64,000 nucleotides of DNA from NCBI GenBank assembly GCA_944392935.1, contig CALXYI010000003.1, forward strand, positions 49,406 to 113,405, read 5' to 3'. The notes below the pieces were generated by a model. The model made no database searches and had not been told where the DNA came from. It saw only the letters and a list, made by a program, of their open reading frames with translations. Position numbers and translations under genes: made by a program. Positions 17,670 through 27,002 of this stretch are shown one piece after another. Each line of letters opens with the position of its first letter. Position 1 is the first letter of the stretch. This stretch comes from an uncultured Spirochaetaceae bacterium. GTDB taxonomy: Bacteria > Spirochaetota > Spirochaetia > Sphaerochaetales > Sphaerochaetaceae.

Positions 17670-18843
17670 GGACATAGTGGATCTCGCTTCGGCGAACTAC
17701 ATGGATAACTATTCCCAGTTCCCGATATCCATAAGGAGCGGGAAGGGAGTCACTGTCACTGATGAGGACGGGAAGGAATACCTTGATTTCGTGGCGGGCA
17801 TCGCAGTCAATGCGCTTGGGTATGGCGATGAGGAGGAGAAGGAGGCGCTGCTGTCGGTGATCGGCAGCGGGGTGCTTCATGCATCGAATCTCTATTACAA
17901 CAGCCATGCCGTGCATGCAGCTGCGATGCTCAACCGCGCTGCAGGCTCGGATGAGGTCTTCTTCTGCAACAGCGGCGCGGAGGCGAATGAGGCAGCTCTC
18001 AAGATGGCGAGGAAGCACGGATCGGCAAAGGGGAAGACGGAGATCATCTCGTTTTCCCATTCATTCCATGGCCGCACATATGGTGCCATCACCGTGACAG
18101 GGCAGGAGAAGTACCATAAGGGCTTTGCTCCGATGCTCCCTGGTGTCGTCTATGCCTCCTTCAATGACCTCGATTCAGTCAAGGCTGTCATCTCTGAGCG
18201 CACTGCAGGGATAATCGTAGAGCCGCTGCAGGGAGAGGGAGGGATAATCCCGGCTGATAAGGGATTCCTCCAGGGGCTCAGGAAGCTTGCTGATGAATAT
18301 GATGCGCTTCTCATCTTCGATGAGGTGCAGTGCGGCATGGGCCGCACAGGAAAGCCTTTCTGCTTCCAGAACTATGGCATCGCTCCAGATATCATGACTC
18401 TTGCGAAGGCCCTTGGCGGAGGGCTTCCGATGGGGGCTGCCGTCGCATTCGGGAAGGCAAAGGGGATCTTCTCCCCCGGTGACCATGCTGCGACATTCGG
18501 AGGCAATGCAGCATCCGCGGCGCTTGCGGAGGTCGTGCTGTCGCGCCTTCCGGAGCTTTCCGGGAATGCCGCCGCGATGGGTGCGTACCTCGGGGAGAAG
18601 CTCAGGGACATCGTCTCCCGCTATCCATCGCTCTGCATAGAGGAGAGGGGGATGGGGCTCATGAGGGGCATTGATCTCAGGATACCTCCCCGTGATGTGG
18701 TCGCGAAGTGCATGGAGAAAGGGCTCCTTGTCTGCTCCGCAGGCTATACGGTGCTGAGGTTCATACCGCCATTGATCGTTACGGAGGCGGATATCGACAA
18801 GGCTGCGGCCATAGTCGATGAAGCGCTCTCGGAGCTTGCGTGA
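17659..18843 (+). CDS. argD: Acetylornithine aminotransferase
   Basis: ArgD is a pyridoxal-phosphate enzyme that transfers an amino group from glutamate to N-acetylglutamate semialdehyde. The 394 residues carry the class III aminotransferase marks NSGAEANEAALKMAR (cofactor phosphate loop, about 108-122), SFHGRTYGA, LLIFDEVQCGMGRTG and the cofactor lysine in TLAKALGGGLPMGA (near 250). A GGAGG site lies 7 bases before the ATG at 17659, within the end of argB. It closes the operon, and a strong hairpin follows. Confidence 0.96.
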   Translation: MANKDIVDLASANYMDNYSQFPISIRSGKGVTVTDEDGKEYLDFVAGIAVNALGYGDEEEKEALLSVIGSGVLHASNLYYNSHAVHAAAMLNRAAGSDEVFFCNSGAEANEAALKMARKHGSAKGKTEIISFSHSFHGRTYGAITVTGQEKYHKGFAPMLPGVVYASFNDLDSVKAVISERTAGIIVEPLQGEGGIIPADKGFLQGLRKLADEYDALLIFDEVQCGMGRTGKPFCFQNYGIAPDIMTLAKALGGGLPMGAAVAFGKAKGIFSPGDHAATFGGNAASAALAEVVLSRLPELSGNAAAMGAYLGEKLRDIVSRYPSLCIEERGMGLMRGIDLRIPPRDVVAKCMEKGLLVCSAGYTVLRFIPPLIVTEADIDKAAAIVDEALSELA

Positions 18844-18851
18844 GAAAGAGG

Positions 18852-18880
18852 GAAGGCAGCATGGCGCTGCCTTCTTTCCC
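18852..18880. terminator. Bidirectional terminator between argD and the DUF47 gene
   Basis: A perfect 9-base stem (GAAGGCAGC / GCTGCCTTC) with a 5-base loop lies 9 bases after the argD stop and is followed by TTTCCC. On the other strand it is followed by CCCTCTTTC and ends the convergent DUF47 gene. Confidence 0.75.
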
Positions 18881-18883
18881 GCA

Positions 18884-19507
18884 TCAGGTATTGTTCATCA
18901 TCACGCGCTCGCAGACATCCGCCACATGCTCGCAGGCATCGGTGACCTGCTCGAGATACCTGTAGATATCGCGCCATACGATTATCTCAAGAGGCTCCGT
19001 CTCCGACGTATGCAGCAGGCGCATGTTCTGTATGAAGATGCTGTCGGCCTTCTCCTCGAGGGTGTTGATCCTTATGATCTTCTCCTTCAGTGTCTTCGAA
19101 CGGCGGAAATTGCGGAAATCTGCCATCATGTCCTTCATCTCGCTGCAGCACTGCTCGACGACTGCCACGGCCTCATCTATCTCCGGCCTTATAGTGCGGA
19201 TGTTGTCGCAGTAGAGGCGCAGCACGACATCCTCGATCTTGTCGACGACCTCGTCAAGGCACTGGCTGAGCACCATGATGTCATCACGCTCTATCGGTGT
19301 TATGAATGCCTTCGCAAGAGCATTCATCATATCATGCTTCTTCCTGTCGGCATCATGCTCTGTCCTGTGTATTTCCTCTATCACCGGAGAGAGATTGTCC
19401 GGGTCGTACTCCGTGATGCAGCGCCGCAGTATCGCAGCTGCATCGACAGCATGCTGCGCGCAGCCCTCGAATGTGTCGAAATAGAATGTGTCCTGCTTCT
19501 TTGCCAT
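18884..19507 (-). CDS. DUF47 / PhoU-like Pit accessory protein
   Basis: This 207-residue all-helical protein belongs to the DUF47 (TIGR00153, PhoU-like) family, which commonly partners with Pit phosphate transporters and is thought to control them. Visible signatures are EEIHRTEHDADRKKHDM, FITPIERDDIMVLSQCLDEV and the acidic ADSIFIQN helix; the paired E-x-x-x-D residues fit metal binding. It lies 10 bases after the Pit transporter gene on the same strand. Confidence 0.92.
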   Translation of the reverse strand: MAKKQDTFYFDTFEGCAQHAVDAAAILRRCITEYDPDNLSPVIEEIHRTEHDADRKKHDMMNALAKAFITPIERDDIMVLSQCLDEVVDKIEDVVLRLYCDNIRTIRPEIDEAVAVVEQCCSEMKDMMADFRNFRRSKTLKEKIIRINTLEEKADSIFIQNMRLLHTSETEPLEIIVWRDIYRYLEQVTDACEHVADVCERVMMNNT

Positions 19508-19517
19508 CGTTGACTCC

Positions 19518-20570
19518 TTAGAATATGGCCAGGAAGACCTTTGCCATTATGAAGCTTATGAGACCGCAGCCCGGGAACGTGAATATCCATGTGAGCATCA
19601 TATCCCTGACTACGGAGAAGTTGATCGCGCTGAGTCTCCTGGAGGCTCCCACGCCCATTATCGCGCTTGTCTTCGTGTGCGTCGTCGATACAGGTATGCC
19701 GAACAGAGAGGACAGCAGGAGGCACAGCGAAGCCGCTATGTCGGCGCTGAAGCCCTGGTATTTCTCCAGCTTGACCATATCCATGCCTACCGACCTTATT
19801 ATCTTCTCGCCGCCCACGCTCGTTCCGGCTCCCATGACCACGGAGCAGAGAAGCATCAGCCACACCGGTATCAGGACGCCGTGCACGCTTGTCTCGCCGT
19901 TGGCGAATGCGATCCCCAGGAACAGCACTCCGATGAACTTCTGCCCATCCTGCGCTCCATGCATGAAGCTCATCGCGGCGGCTCCTGCCATCTGCGCGTA
20001 TGTGAAGAACCGGCCGGTCTTCCTCCTGTCCATCCGCCTGCATATGGCTATCACGGCCCGGCATGCGATGTAGCCTGCGGCGAAGCCCAGCAGGATGGAG
20101 AGGAAGAGTCCGTAGATCACCTTGATCCATTCCGCCCCGTTGACGCCAGCCAGGTTCCCGTGCGTTGCTATAGCGGCTCCCGTGAGCCCCGCGATCAGGC
20201 TGTGGCTCTCGCTTGTGGGGATTCCGAAATGCGATGCCGCGGTGCTGTATACGACGATTGAGAAGAGCGCGGCAGAGAGCGCAAGGAGAGCTGTCTCCGT
20301 ATCGCTTCCGAAATCGACCATGTTGCTTATCGTGGAGGCAACCGAGGCATTTATCTTCGTCATGATGAGAACGCCAAGGAAGTTGAATATGGCGCTCATG
20401 ATGATTGCCGGACGCGGCCTCATGCAGCGTGTGGTGATGCATGTCGCTATCGCGTTGGGTGCATCCGTCCATCCGTTCACGAATATCACGCCCAGCGTCA
20501 GGAGTACGGATATCGTCAGTACCGGAGTCGAGAATACCTGCTGCAGGAAGTATGAGAATGGTATATCCAT
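19518..20570 (-). CDS. Inorganic phosphate transporter, Pit family
   Basis: The protein is a low-affinity phosphate carrier of the inner membrane, driven by H+ or Na+ (phosphate enters with metal). The 350 residues contain the duplicated PiT signature: GWTDAPNAIATCITTRC near the start (about 32-48) and MHGAQDGQKFIGVL in the second half, and GIPTSESHSLIAG / GIPVSTTHTKTSA in the matching positions of each repeat. The ATG at 20570 was chosen because of a GAGGAAAAG site in front; longer in-frame starts lack one. The DUF47 gene follows in the same operon. Confidence 0.92.
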   Translation of the reverse strand: MDIPFSYFLQQVFSTPVLTISVLLTLGVIFVNGWTDAPNAIATCITTRCMRPRPAIIMSAIFNFLGVLIMTKINASVASTISNMVDFGSDTETALLALSAALFSIVVYSTAASHFGIPTSESHSLIAGLTGAAIATHGNLAGVNGAEWIKVIYGLFLSILLGFAAGYIACRAVIAICRRMDRRKTGRFFTYAQMAGAAAMSFMHGAQDGQKFIGVLFLGIAFANGETSVHGVLIPVWLMLLCSVVMGAGTSVGGEKIIRSVGMDMVKLEKYQGFSADIAASLCLLLSSLFGIPVSTTHTKTSAIMGVGASRRLSAINFSVVRDMMLTWIFTFPGCGLISFIMAKVFLAIF

Positions 20571-20727
20571 CTTTTCCTCTGCAGTCATCGTAAATGATGC
20601 GTTAATTCCATGTAAATTGCGGACTAAGCATAAAACTATTAAAAATGTGTTAGATGTGCTCCCGCTGGCGGATTGATCCGTCCTGGGGGTGTGTTGCACG
20701 ATGTTTTATTCATAAATCTGCAAAACT

Positions 20728-20769
20728 ATGCAGACGATATGCATTTTACTATTAACACTGCATTCCATA
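20728..20769. promoter_or_regulatory. TGCAT-type inverted repeat upstream of the liv-type operon
   Basis: The 241-base gap between the Pit gene and the binding-protein gene holds ATGCAGACGATATGCAT at 20728-20744 and TGCATTCCATA at 20759-20769. The second string recurs in front of argR. I could not fix a -35/-10 pair with confidence in this gap and saw no other structure in it. ArgR binding is a guess based on the shared words. Confidence 0.3.
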
Positions 20770-20811
20770 CCGGCTATCATTTCGGTATATCCGGCAAAAC
20801 CAGGAGGTATT

Positions 20812-21984
20812 ATGAAAAGAATACTGTTTATTGCTCTTGCCATAGCCGCTCTTCTCGTGCCGCTCTCAGCTGGCGGAAGCAGCGAGGACGGGACTACCGT
20901 CAGGATAGGCGTATTCGAGCCGGCATCCGGCGACAACGGTGCTGGCGGCAAGCAGGAGACGCTTGGCATCCAGTATGCGCAGTCGCTGACGCCGACTGTG
21001 GAGATCGGAGGGACTGTCTACGACGTGGAGCTCGTGCTTGCGGATAACGAGAGCTCGAATGACAGGGCTGCGACAGCTGCGTCGATGCTGGTCAACGAGG
21101 ATGTCTCCGTGGTCCTCGGATCCTACGGATCCGGTGTCTCGATAGCCGGAAGCGATATCTTCCGTGCAGCTGGCGTTCCTGCGATCGGAGTCACATGCAC
21201 CAATCCGCAGGTGACTGAAGGCAATACCCATTATTTCCGCATCTGCTTCCTCGATCCGTTCCAGGGCACCGTGCTTGCAGCCTATGCCTACAATACGCTC
21301 GGAGCCCGCACCGCATACTGCCTTGCGAAGCTCGGAGATGACTACTCCAGCGGCCTTGTGAACTACTTCGTGGAGGAGTTCGAGGCTCTTGGCGGCAAGT
21401 GCATAATGGAGACATTCCCCGATGGCAACAGCGACTTCACGTCCTATATAGCCAATGCCAGGAACGGCGGAGCTGAGGTCTTCTTCTCCCCGACATCCAC
21501 GGAAGCTGCCCAGCTGATCATCGACCAGTCATCCAGCCAGGGGCTCACGATCCCCCTCCTTGCAGGCGATACCTGGGATTCCAACGTCATCCTGCAGGCA
21601 GCCAAGGGCAAGGATGTTGATATCACGGTGACGACGTTCTATCCGGAAGGCGCCAATCAGGACTTCGATAACGGCTTCAAGGAATGGGTCAACGCGGATT
21701 CCACCCGCCTTGCGAACAATGGCGGCGATGATACCGTAGCTGCAGTCACGGCCATGGGCTATGATGCATACAACTTCGCGCTCCAGGCTATCAGGAATGC
21801 CGGCTCGACCGATCCTGCTGATGTCATGGAGGCTATCTGGACGACGGAGATCGATGGCGTCACGGGCCACATAGAGCTTGAGAGCGTCAATGGCGATGCC
21901 GTCCGCAATACCGTATACGTAAAGCATTGCAACACCGAGACAGGTGCCTGGGATGCCCTCCCGGCTGTTGTCGTAGGTGAATGA
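20812..21984 (+). CDS. Branched-chain amino acid type ABC transporter substrate-binding protein
   Basis: This is the periplasmic receptor of a LivK/LivJ-type importer. The 390 residues start with a signal peptide (MKRILFIALAIAALLVPLSA) and then show the type I receptor fold: VRIGVFEPASGDNGAGG, VVLGSYGSGVSIAGSD, GVTCTNPQVT and YFRICFLDPFQG. There is no lipobox cysteine; the mature part seems to begin GGSSED. An AGGAGG site lies 5 bases before the ATG. The four importer genes follow on the same strand. The ligand may be branched-chain or another amino acid. Confidence 0.93.
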   Translation: MKRILFIALAIAALLVPLSAGGSSEDGTTVRIGVFEPASGDNGAGGKQETLGIQYAQSLTPTVEIGGTVYDVELVLADNESSNDRAATAASMLVNEDVSVVLGSYGSGVSIAGSDIFRAAGVPAIGVTCTNPQVTEGNTHYFRICFLDPFQGTVLAAYAYNTLGARTAYCLAKLGDDYSSGLVNYFVEEFEALGGKCIMETFPDGNSDFTSYIANARNGGAEVFFSPTSTEAAQLIIDQSSSQGLTIPLLAGDTWDSNVILQAAKGKDVDITVTTFYPEGANQDFDNGFKEWVNADSTRLANNGGDDTVAAVTAMGYDAYNFALQAIRNAGSTDPADVMEAIWTTEIDGVTGHIELESVNGDAVRNTVYVKHCNTETGAWDALPAVVVGE

Positions 21985-21995
21985 TCGACTGAGAC

Positions 21996-22019
21996 AGGCG
22001 GCGGCTGCGGCTGCCGCCT
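21996..22019 (+). terminator. GC-rich hairpin between the binding protein and livH
   Basis: The sequence AGGCGGC is followed 10 bases later by GCCGCCT, then TT. It lies 11 bases after the binding-protein stop and before the livH ribosome site. Such a hairpin usually protects the receptor mRNA or partly ends transcription, so that more receptor than permease is made. Confidence 0.5.
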
Positions 22020-22034
22020 TCTCCAAGGAGCATT

Positions 22035-22949
22035 ATGGCTGGGTTCTTCCACGATAATCTCTCATATTTCCTTTCCGGGATATCGGTAGGGGGGCAGTAT
22101 GCCCTCATAGCCATCGGCTATACCATGGTCTACGGTATCCTGCGCCTGATAAACTTCGCGCATGGGGATGTCTTCATGATAGCGGGCCTTGTGATGGTCT
22201 ATCTCTCGGCCTCGCTTCCATTCACCCTCTCCATTCCCCTCGTGATCATAGCGACTGTCCTCCTCGGCTTCGTGATAGAGCGCGTGGCTTACCGGCCTCT
22301 GCGGTCTGCACCGAGGATGTCCGTCATGATAAGCGCTATCGGAGTCTCATACCTGCTGCAGAATGCTGCGCTCTATTTCACGGGAGGGCTTGCGAAGGTC
22401 TATCCATCGATCCCGGGGCTCTCCGACACTGTTGTGATATGGGATGCCACTACGAAGATCGTCACGCTCGTGACGCCTTTCCTCACGATTGCGCTAGTGG
22501 CGGTGCTCACCCTTCTCATAAAGCATACGAAGATAGGAATGGCCATGCGCGCTGTCTCAAGGGATTTCGAGACAAGCCAGCTCATGGGCATAAGGATAAA
22601 CAGCGTGATATCGATAACATTCGTAATCGGATCCCTGCTTGCGGCCGTCGCCTCCCTGCTGTATTTCACGAACTATGCATCCGTGACGCCGGTGAGCGGC
22701 AGCATGCCTGGGCTGAAGGCGTTCGTCGCAGCTGTATTCGGCGGCATCGGCAGTATCCCCGGGGCTGTGATCGGAGGATTCATCATCGGGATCTGCGAGA
22801 ATATCATCCGGGGCGGCGCATCCATATTCGGCATCCCCGGAACGGGCTGGACCACATTCTCCGATGCCTTCACGTTCGCGTTCCTGATCGTCATCCTTGT
22901 CGTCAAGCCCACAGGGCTCTTCGGCGAGAAGGCAGTGGATAAGGTATAG
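22035..22949 (+). CDS. livH: Branched-chain amino acid ABC transporter permease LivH
   Basis: LivH is one of two membrane subunits of the importer. The 304 residues form about eight helices with family signatures GGQYALIAIGYTMVYGILRLINFAHGDV (in two adjoining parts near residues 15-42), YRPLR and the coupling-helix region GIRINSVISITFVIGS. VFGGIGSIPGAVIGG lies near the end. The ATG at 22035 has AAGGAG in front. livM begins 9 bases later. Confidence 0.94.
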   Translation: MAGFFHDNLSYFLSGISVGGQYALIAIGYTMVYGILRLINFAHGDVFMIAGLVMVYLSASLPFTLSIPLVIIATVLLGFVIERVAYRPLRSAPRMSVMISAIGVSYLLQNAALYFTGGLAKVYPSIPGLSDTVVIWDATTKIVTLVTPFLTIALVAVLTLLIKHTKIGMAMRAVSRDFETSQLMGIRINSVISITFVIGSLLAAVASLLYFTNYASVTPVSGSMPGLKAFVAAVFGGIGSIPGAVIGGFIIGICENIIRGGASIFGIPGTGWTTFSDAFTFAFLIVILVVKPTGLFGEKAVDKV

Positions 22950-22958
22950 GAGGCAGCG

Positions 22959-24077
22959 ATGGATAGTGCGTACAGGAAAAGGCTCATCGCCATATGGATC
23001 GGGATCGCGGCTGTCTATCTTGCGGTCCTCCTGCTCGATATGACACTGCGTCCGACCTCGATGCTCCTTACAGTGCTGAAGAAGGGTGCGATCTATTCGC
23101 TTGTCGCGGTATCGATGAATCTCCTCAATGGATTCACGGGGCTCTTCTCGCTCGGGCAGGCCGGGTTCATGCTCATCGGGGCGTATACATATGCGATCCT
23201 CACTATGCCGGGTGATGTGAAGACATCCGAATCGGTCTACAAGTACTATGAGTGCTTCATCACGTTCGATACCGGGGTGTTCATCGGCCTCGTTGCCGCG
23301 GGGCTGATGGCGGCTCTCTTCGCCTTCCTCATAGGGTGGCCTGTGCTCCGCCTTAAATCCGATTACCTCGCGATCGCGACGCTCGGATTCGCGGAGATAA
23401 TCAGGGCCATATTCCAGTGGGATGTGCTGGGACCCGTGACGAACGGGGCGAATCTGCTCAGGTCATATATAGATCTCACGCGCGTGACGCTTCCGTTCAC
23501 CGATATACCGTTCCCTCCGACGCTCTTCGTCTTCATGGTCTCCGGTATATGCATCCTGATCATCGTCCTGCTGATAAACTCCTCATATGGGCGTGCATTC
23601 AAGGCGATAAGGGATGATGAGACAGCAGCGGAGGCCATGGGGATAAACCTCTTCCGCAGCAAGGAGCTGAGCTTCGTTATATCATCGTTCTTCGCCGGCA
23701 TCTCAGGAGCGCTGCTGGCGATGTTCCAGTACACCGTGCAGGCACAGCAGTTCAAATCGATGATGACATATGAGATCCTGCTGATAGTCGTCATAGGGGG
23801 CATAGGGTCGATATCAGGGTCCTGCATCGCCTCGTTCCTGTATATCACGCTCTCGGAGTGGTGGCTCCGCGGCCTCGATATGGGCACTTTCCTCGGGATA
23901 AGCGCACCGTCGCTGTTCCGGTCAGGATTCCGCAAGCTCGTATTCTCCGTGATCATCATGGTCATCGTGCTCTTCTTCTCCCGCGGCATCATGGGGGATA
24001 AGGAGCTCTCGATTCCACGCATGCGCGCCGCATTCGCCCGCGCTGCGAAGAGGATGAGGAAGGAGGCGGCAGGATGA
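22959..24077 (+). CDS. livM: Branched-chain amino acid ABC transporter permease LivM
   Basis: LivM is the second membrane subunit. The 372 residues include LLNGFTGLFSLGQAGFMLIG (about 53-72), LRLKSDYLAIATLGFAEIIR, GRAFKAIRDDETAAEAMGIN (coupling helix) and VVIGGIGSISGSCIASFL, all typical for LivM. It also has the longer N-terminal helix seen in LivM. Its last four bases overlap the livG start (ATGA), which fits coupled translation. Confidence 0.94.
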   Translation: MDSAYRKRLIAIWIGIAAVYLAVLLLDMTLRPTSMLLTVLKKGAIYSLVAVSMNLLNGFTGLFSLGQAGFMLIGAYTYAILTMPGDVKTSESVYKYYECFITFDTGVFIGLVAAGLMAALFAFLIGWPVLRLKSDYLAIATLGFAEIIRAIFQWDVLGPVTNGANLLRSYIDLTRVTLPFTDIPFPPTLFVFMVSGICILIIVLLINSSYGRAFKAIRDDETAAEAMGINLFRSKELSFVISSFFAGISGALLAMFQYTVQAQQFKSMMTYEILLIVVIGGIGSISGSCIASFLYITLSEWWLRGLDMGTFLGISAPSLFRSGFRKLVFSVIIMVIVLFFSRGIMGDKELSIPRMRAAFARAAKRMRKEAAG

Positions 24078-24919
24078 ACAGCATGCTTGAGCTCAGGAAC
24101 GTCACAATGCAGTTCGGGGGCGTCGTTGCCGTCAATGATTTCTCCATGCATATAGAGGAAGGGGAGATCGTGGCCCTCATCGGCCCGAACGGCGCCGGCA
24201 AGACGACCGCATTCAACTGCATAACAGGGGTCTATGAGCCGACTAACGGGGAGATACTCTACCGTGGGCGCACCATTGCGGTGAACCATCCGCGGGGGAG
24301 GATGAAGAGGATCTACGGCGGCCTGCATGGCGATATGTACGCATCGCGCAGGGTGCTTAACCCGACTCCTGATGAGATCACCAGGCTCGGGATCGCCAGG
24401 ACATTCCAGAATATCAGGCTCTTCAGGAGCATGACGGTCTATGAGAATGTGCTGACTGCAATGCACCTCAGGGCAAGGCAGAATGCCCTCTCCGCAGTCT
24501 TCCGCATAAGCTGGAAGGAAGAGCAGAGGATGCGGGAGGATACGGAAAGGCTCCTGAAGGAGCAGGATCTCTACCAGTACAGGGATGAGAAGGCAACGAG
24601 CCTGCCGTATGGCAAGCAGCGGCGCCTTGAGATAGCCCGTGCGCTTGCCACGGAGCCGGAGCTTCTCCTCCTGGATGAGCCTGCAGCGGGCATGAATCCG
24701 CAGGAGACGAAGGAGCTGAGCGCATTCATCAGGGAGATAAAGGAGCGCTACTCGCTCTCCGTCTTCATGATCGAGCACCACATGGATCTGGTCATGGATA
24801 TCTCCGACAGGATATATGTCCTTGATTTCGGCTCTCCGATAGCCGAGGGCAGCCCTGCTGAGATACAGCGCAACCAGAGGGTGATAGATGCATACCTGGG
24901 GGTGAGCGAGGATGTTTGA
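24074..24919 (+). CDS. livG: Branched-chain amino acid ABC transporter ATPase LivG
   Basis: LivG is one of two ATP-hydrolysing subunits on the cytosolic side. The 281 residues show Walker A GPNGAGKTT (about 37-45), the LivG-specific FNCITGVYEPT stretch and an RTFQNIRLFRSMTVYENVL Q-loop region. The signature is SLPYGKQRRLEIARALA, followed by LLLDEPAAGMNP Walker B and an H-loop in EHHMDLVMD. It overlaps livM by 4 and livF by 8 bases. Confidence 0.95.
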   Translation: MNSMLELRNVTMQFGGVVAVNDFSMHIEEGEIVALIGPNGAGKTTAFNCITGVYEPTNGEILYRGRTIAVNHPRGRMKRIYGGLHGDMYASRRVLNPTPDEITRLGIARTFQNIRLFRSMTVYENVLTAMHLRARQNALSAVFRISWKEEQRMREDTERLLKEQDLYQYRDEKATSLPYGKQRRLEIARALATEPELLLLDEPAAGMNPQETKELSAFIREIKERYSLSVFMIEHHMDLVMDISDRIYVLDFGSPIAEGSPAEIQRNQRVIDAYLGVSEDV

Positions 24920-25610
24920 AGTCAGGAATCTCTCCGTGAACTATGGCGGCATCGAGGCTGTCAGGGATATATCGTTCTCCGTCGATGAGGGCAGGATAGT
25001 TACTCTCATCGGAGCCAATGGCGCCGGCAAGAGCACGACTCTCCGCACAATAGCAGGGCTCGTGAGGCCACGCAGCGGGAGCATCATCTTCGACGGCGTG
25101 GATATAACAGGCAAGGATCCTACTTATATCGTCAGCCGCGGCATAACGATGGTGCCTGAAGGCAGGAGGATCTTCCCGGACCTGACGGTCATGGAGAACC
25201 TCAGGATAGGAGCGTATCTGCGCAAGGACAGCATCGAGGGGGATATAGACTGGGTCTTCTCGCTCTTCCCCCGCCTGAAGGAGCGCAGCTGGCAGTATGG
25301 CGGCACGCTCTCAGGAGGAGAGCAGCAGATGCTCGCAGTCGGAAGGGCACTGATGTCCAGGCCGATGATCATGATGATGGATGAGCCTTCGCTCGGACTT
25401 GCTCCTCTTGTCGTCCGCGATATCTTCTCGATCATCCGGGAGATAAACAGGCAGGGTGTCACGATCCTCCTTGTCGAGCAGAATGCGAATATGGCTCTGC
25501 AGGTCGCAGATACAGGCTATGTCATGGAGACGGGAGTGATAACGCTCTCCGGACGCGGCAGCGATCTGATAAGCGATGAGGCTGTCAGGAAGGCGTATCT
25601 CGGCAAGTGA
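24912..25610 (+). CDS. livF: Branched-chain amino acid ABC transporter ATPase LivF
   Basis: LivF is the second ATPase of the importer. The 232 residues contain Walker A GANGAGKSTT (about 34-43), GITMVPEGRRIFPDLTVMEN, the signature LSGGEQQMLAVGRALMSRP, Walker B MMMDEPSLGLAP and a final VEQNANMALQVAD segment. Length is typical. It closes the importer operon; a MATE gene starts 45 bases later on the same strand and could be read through. Confidence 0.95.
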   Translation: MFEVRNLSVNYGGIEAVRDISFSVDEGRIVTLIGANGAGKSTTLRTIAGLVRPRSGSIIFDGVDITGKDPTYIVSRGITMVPEGRRIFPDLTVMENLRIGAYLRKDSIEGDIDWVFSLFPRLKERSWQYGGTLSGGEQQMLAVGRALMSRPMIMMMDEPSLGLAPLVVRDIFSIIREINRQGVTILLVEQNANMALQVADTGYVMETGVITLSGRGSDLISDEAVRKAYLGK

Positions 25611-25655
25611 GAGGATCCGCTTCCAATATTCCCGGGAAAGGTTAATATTGGATGC

Positions 25656-27002
25656 GTGAGGAAGCTTTCTGCCGAGGAGAAGTTCATACAGATGACAGAG
25701 ACGCCGGTAAGGCGTCTTGTCTATACGCTTGCGGTCCCTACCGTCATAAGCAACCTGATATCCACGCTGTACAATGCCGCGGATACATTCTTCGTCGGGC
25801 GCATATCGACATCAGCCTCCGCTGCGGTAGGTGTCGCGCTCTCACTGCAGGCAGTGATACAGGCAATAGGCTTCTTCTTCGGGCAGGGAAGCGGCAACAG
25901 CATGTCACGGCAGCTGGGATCGCATGAGGAGAGGACTGCGGAGACACTGGCTTCCACCGGCTTCTTCTCGGCATTCATCCTCTCATCCCTGCTGGTGGTT
26001 CCGGGAATCATCTTCCTGCGTCCGCTTTCCATCTTCCTGGGTTCTTCAGGGACGATCCTGCCATATGCCATGGAGTATATGTTCTGGATATTCCTCGCAT
26101 CGCCTTTCATGGCATCCTCGCTGGTGCTTAACAACCAGCTGCGCTTCGAGGGCAATTCATTCTACTCGATGATAGGGCTCGCTTCAGGCGGCATCCTCAA
26201 CCTGGTCCTCGATCCGATCCTCATATTCGGATTCGGCATGGGGATAGCGGGAGCTGCCATAGCAACTGCCATAAGCCAGGTCGTCAGCTTCGTCCTGCTC
26301 CTTGTCCTCTCGGAGAGGATCGGCACTGTCCGCATAAGGCTCGGTTCCTTCAGCCCATCACGAAGGATGTATGCGATGATAACCAACGGCGGCCTGCCGT
26401 CGCTATGCCGCCAGAGCGTCTCCAGCGTTGCCATGATATGCCTGAACAATGCAGCCCTCCCATATGGGGATGCCGCCATAGCCGCCATGGCCATTGCGAA
26501 CAAGATAGGCAACTTCACCAATTCAGTGCTCATCGGAGTGGGGCAGGGCTTCCAGCCTGTGTGCGGATACAATTACGGGGCAGCGCTCTATGGGAGGGTA
26601 AAGGAGGCTTTCTGGACATGCGTCAGATCGATGTCCGTCTTCCTTCTATTCCTTGCCGTCGTGGAGTTCATATGGGCAGAGCCCCTCGTGGGATTCTTCC
26701 GTGCCGGCGATGCAGCTGTCATAGCGATAGGCTCCGTGGCCATACGACTCAGATGCTTCACGATAGTCCTCTCATCCTGGCTTATGATAAGCAATATGTT
26801 CCTTCAGACGACAGGCAGGATGTGGCGGGCCTCTGTCCTGGGCTTCTCGCGCCAGGGCCTGATACTCATACCTCTTGTATGGCTGCTTCCGGCTTTCATG
26901 GGCATATGGGGAATCCAGATCGCGCAGCCGCTTGCCGATGCCGTCTCGTTCGCCATCTCGATTCCGATGACGGTTCCGGAGCTGAGGGCGCTGTCTAGAT
27001 GA
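25656..27002 (+). CDS. MATE family efflux transporter (fourth of four)
   Basis: This 448-residue MATE exporter has the helix-1 segment LYNAADTFFVGRI, the mid-protein LNLVLDPILIFGFGMGIAG and GVGQGFQPVCGYNYGAALYG in the second half. It looks like the NorM/DinF-type branch and is less similar to the three MATE genes on the left. The start is GTG at 25656; no strong ribosome site is visible. Its end overlaps the convergent lipoprotein gene by 8 bases. Confidence 0.9.
   Translation: MRKLSAEEKFIQMTETPVRRLVYTLAVPTVISNLISTLYNAADTFFVGRISTSASAAVGVALSLQAVIQAIGFFFGQGSGNSMSRQLGSHEERTAETLASTGFFSAFILSSLLVVPGIIFLRPLSIFLGSSGTILPYAMEYMFWIFLASPFMASSLVLNNQLRFEGNSFYSMIGLASGGILNLVLDPILIFGFGMGIAGAAIATAISQVVSFVLLLVLSERIGTVRIRLGSFSPSRRMYAMITNGGLPSLCRQSVSSVAMICLNNAALPYGDAAIAAMAIANKIGNFTNSVLIGVGQGFQPVCGYNYGAALYGRVKEAFWTCVRSMSVFLLFLAVVEFIWAEPLVGFFRAGDAAVIAIGSVAIRLRCFTIVLSSWLMISNMFLQTTGRMWRASVLGFSRQGLILIPLVWLLPAFMGIWGIQIAQPLADAVSFAISIPMTVPELRALSR

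Noticed and set aside
19381..20472. 363-residue minus-strand frame overlapping the Pit transporter gene
   Set aside because: Out-of-frame reading of the Pit gene, rich in Arg, His and Gly.
20571..20699. N-terminal extension of the Pit gene
   Set aside because: The extension has no transporter-like sequence, and the ribosome site stands before 20570.
23363..24781. 472-residue open frame on the minus strand across livM and livG
   Set aside because: Antisense shadow of two clearly conserved importer genes; its sequence is rich in His, Arg and Pro and has no family features.
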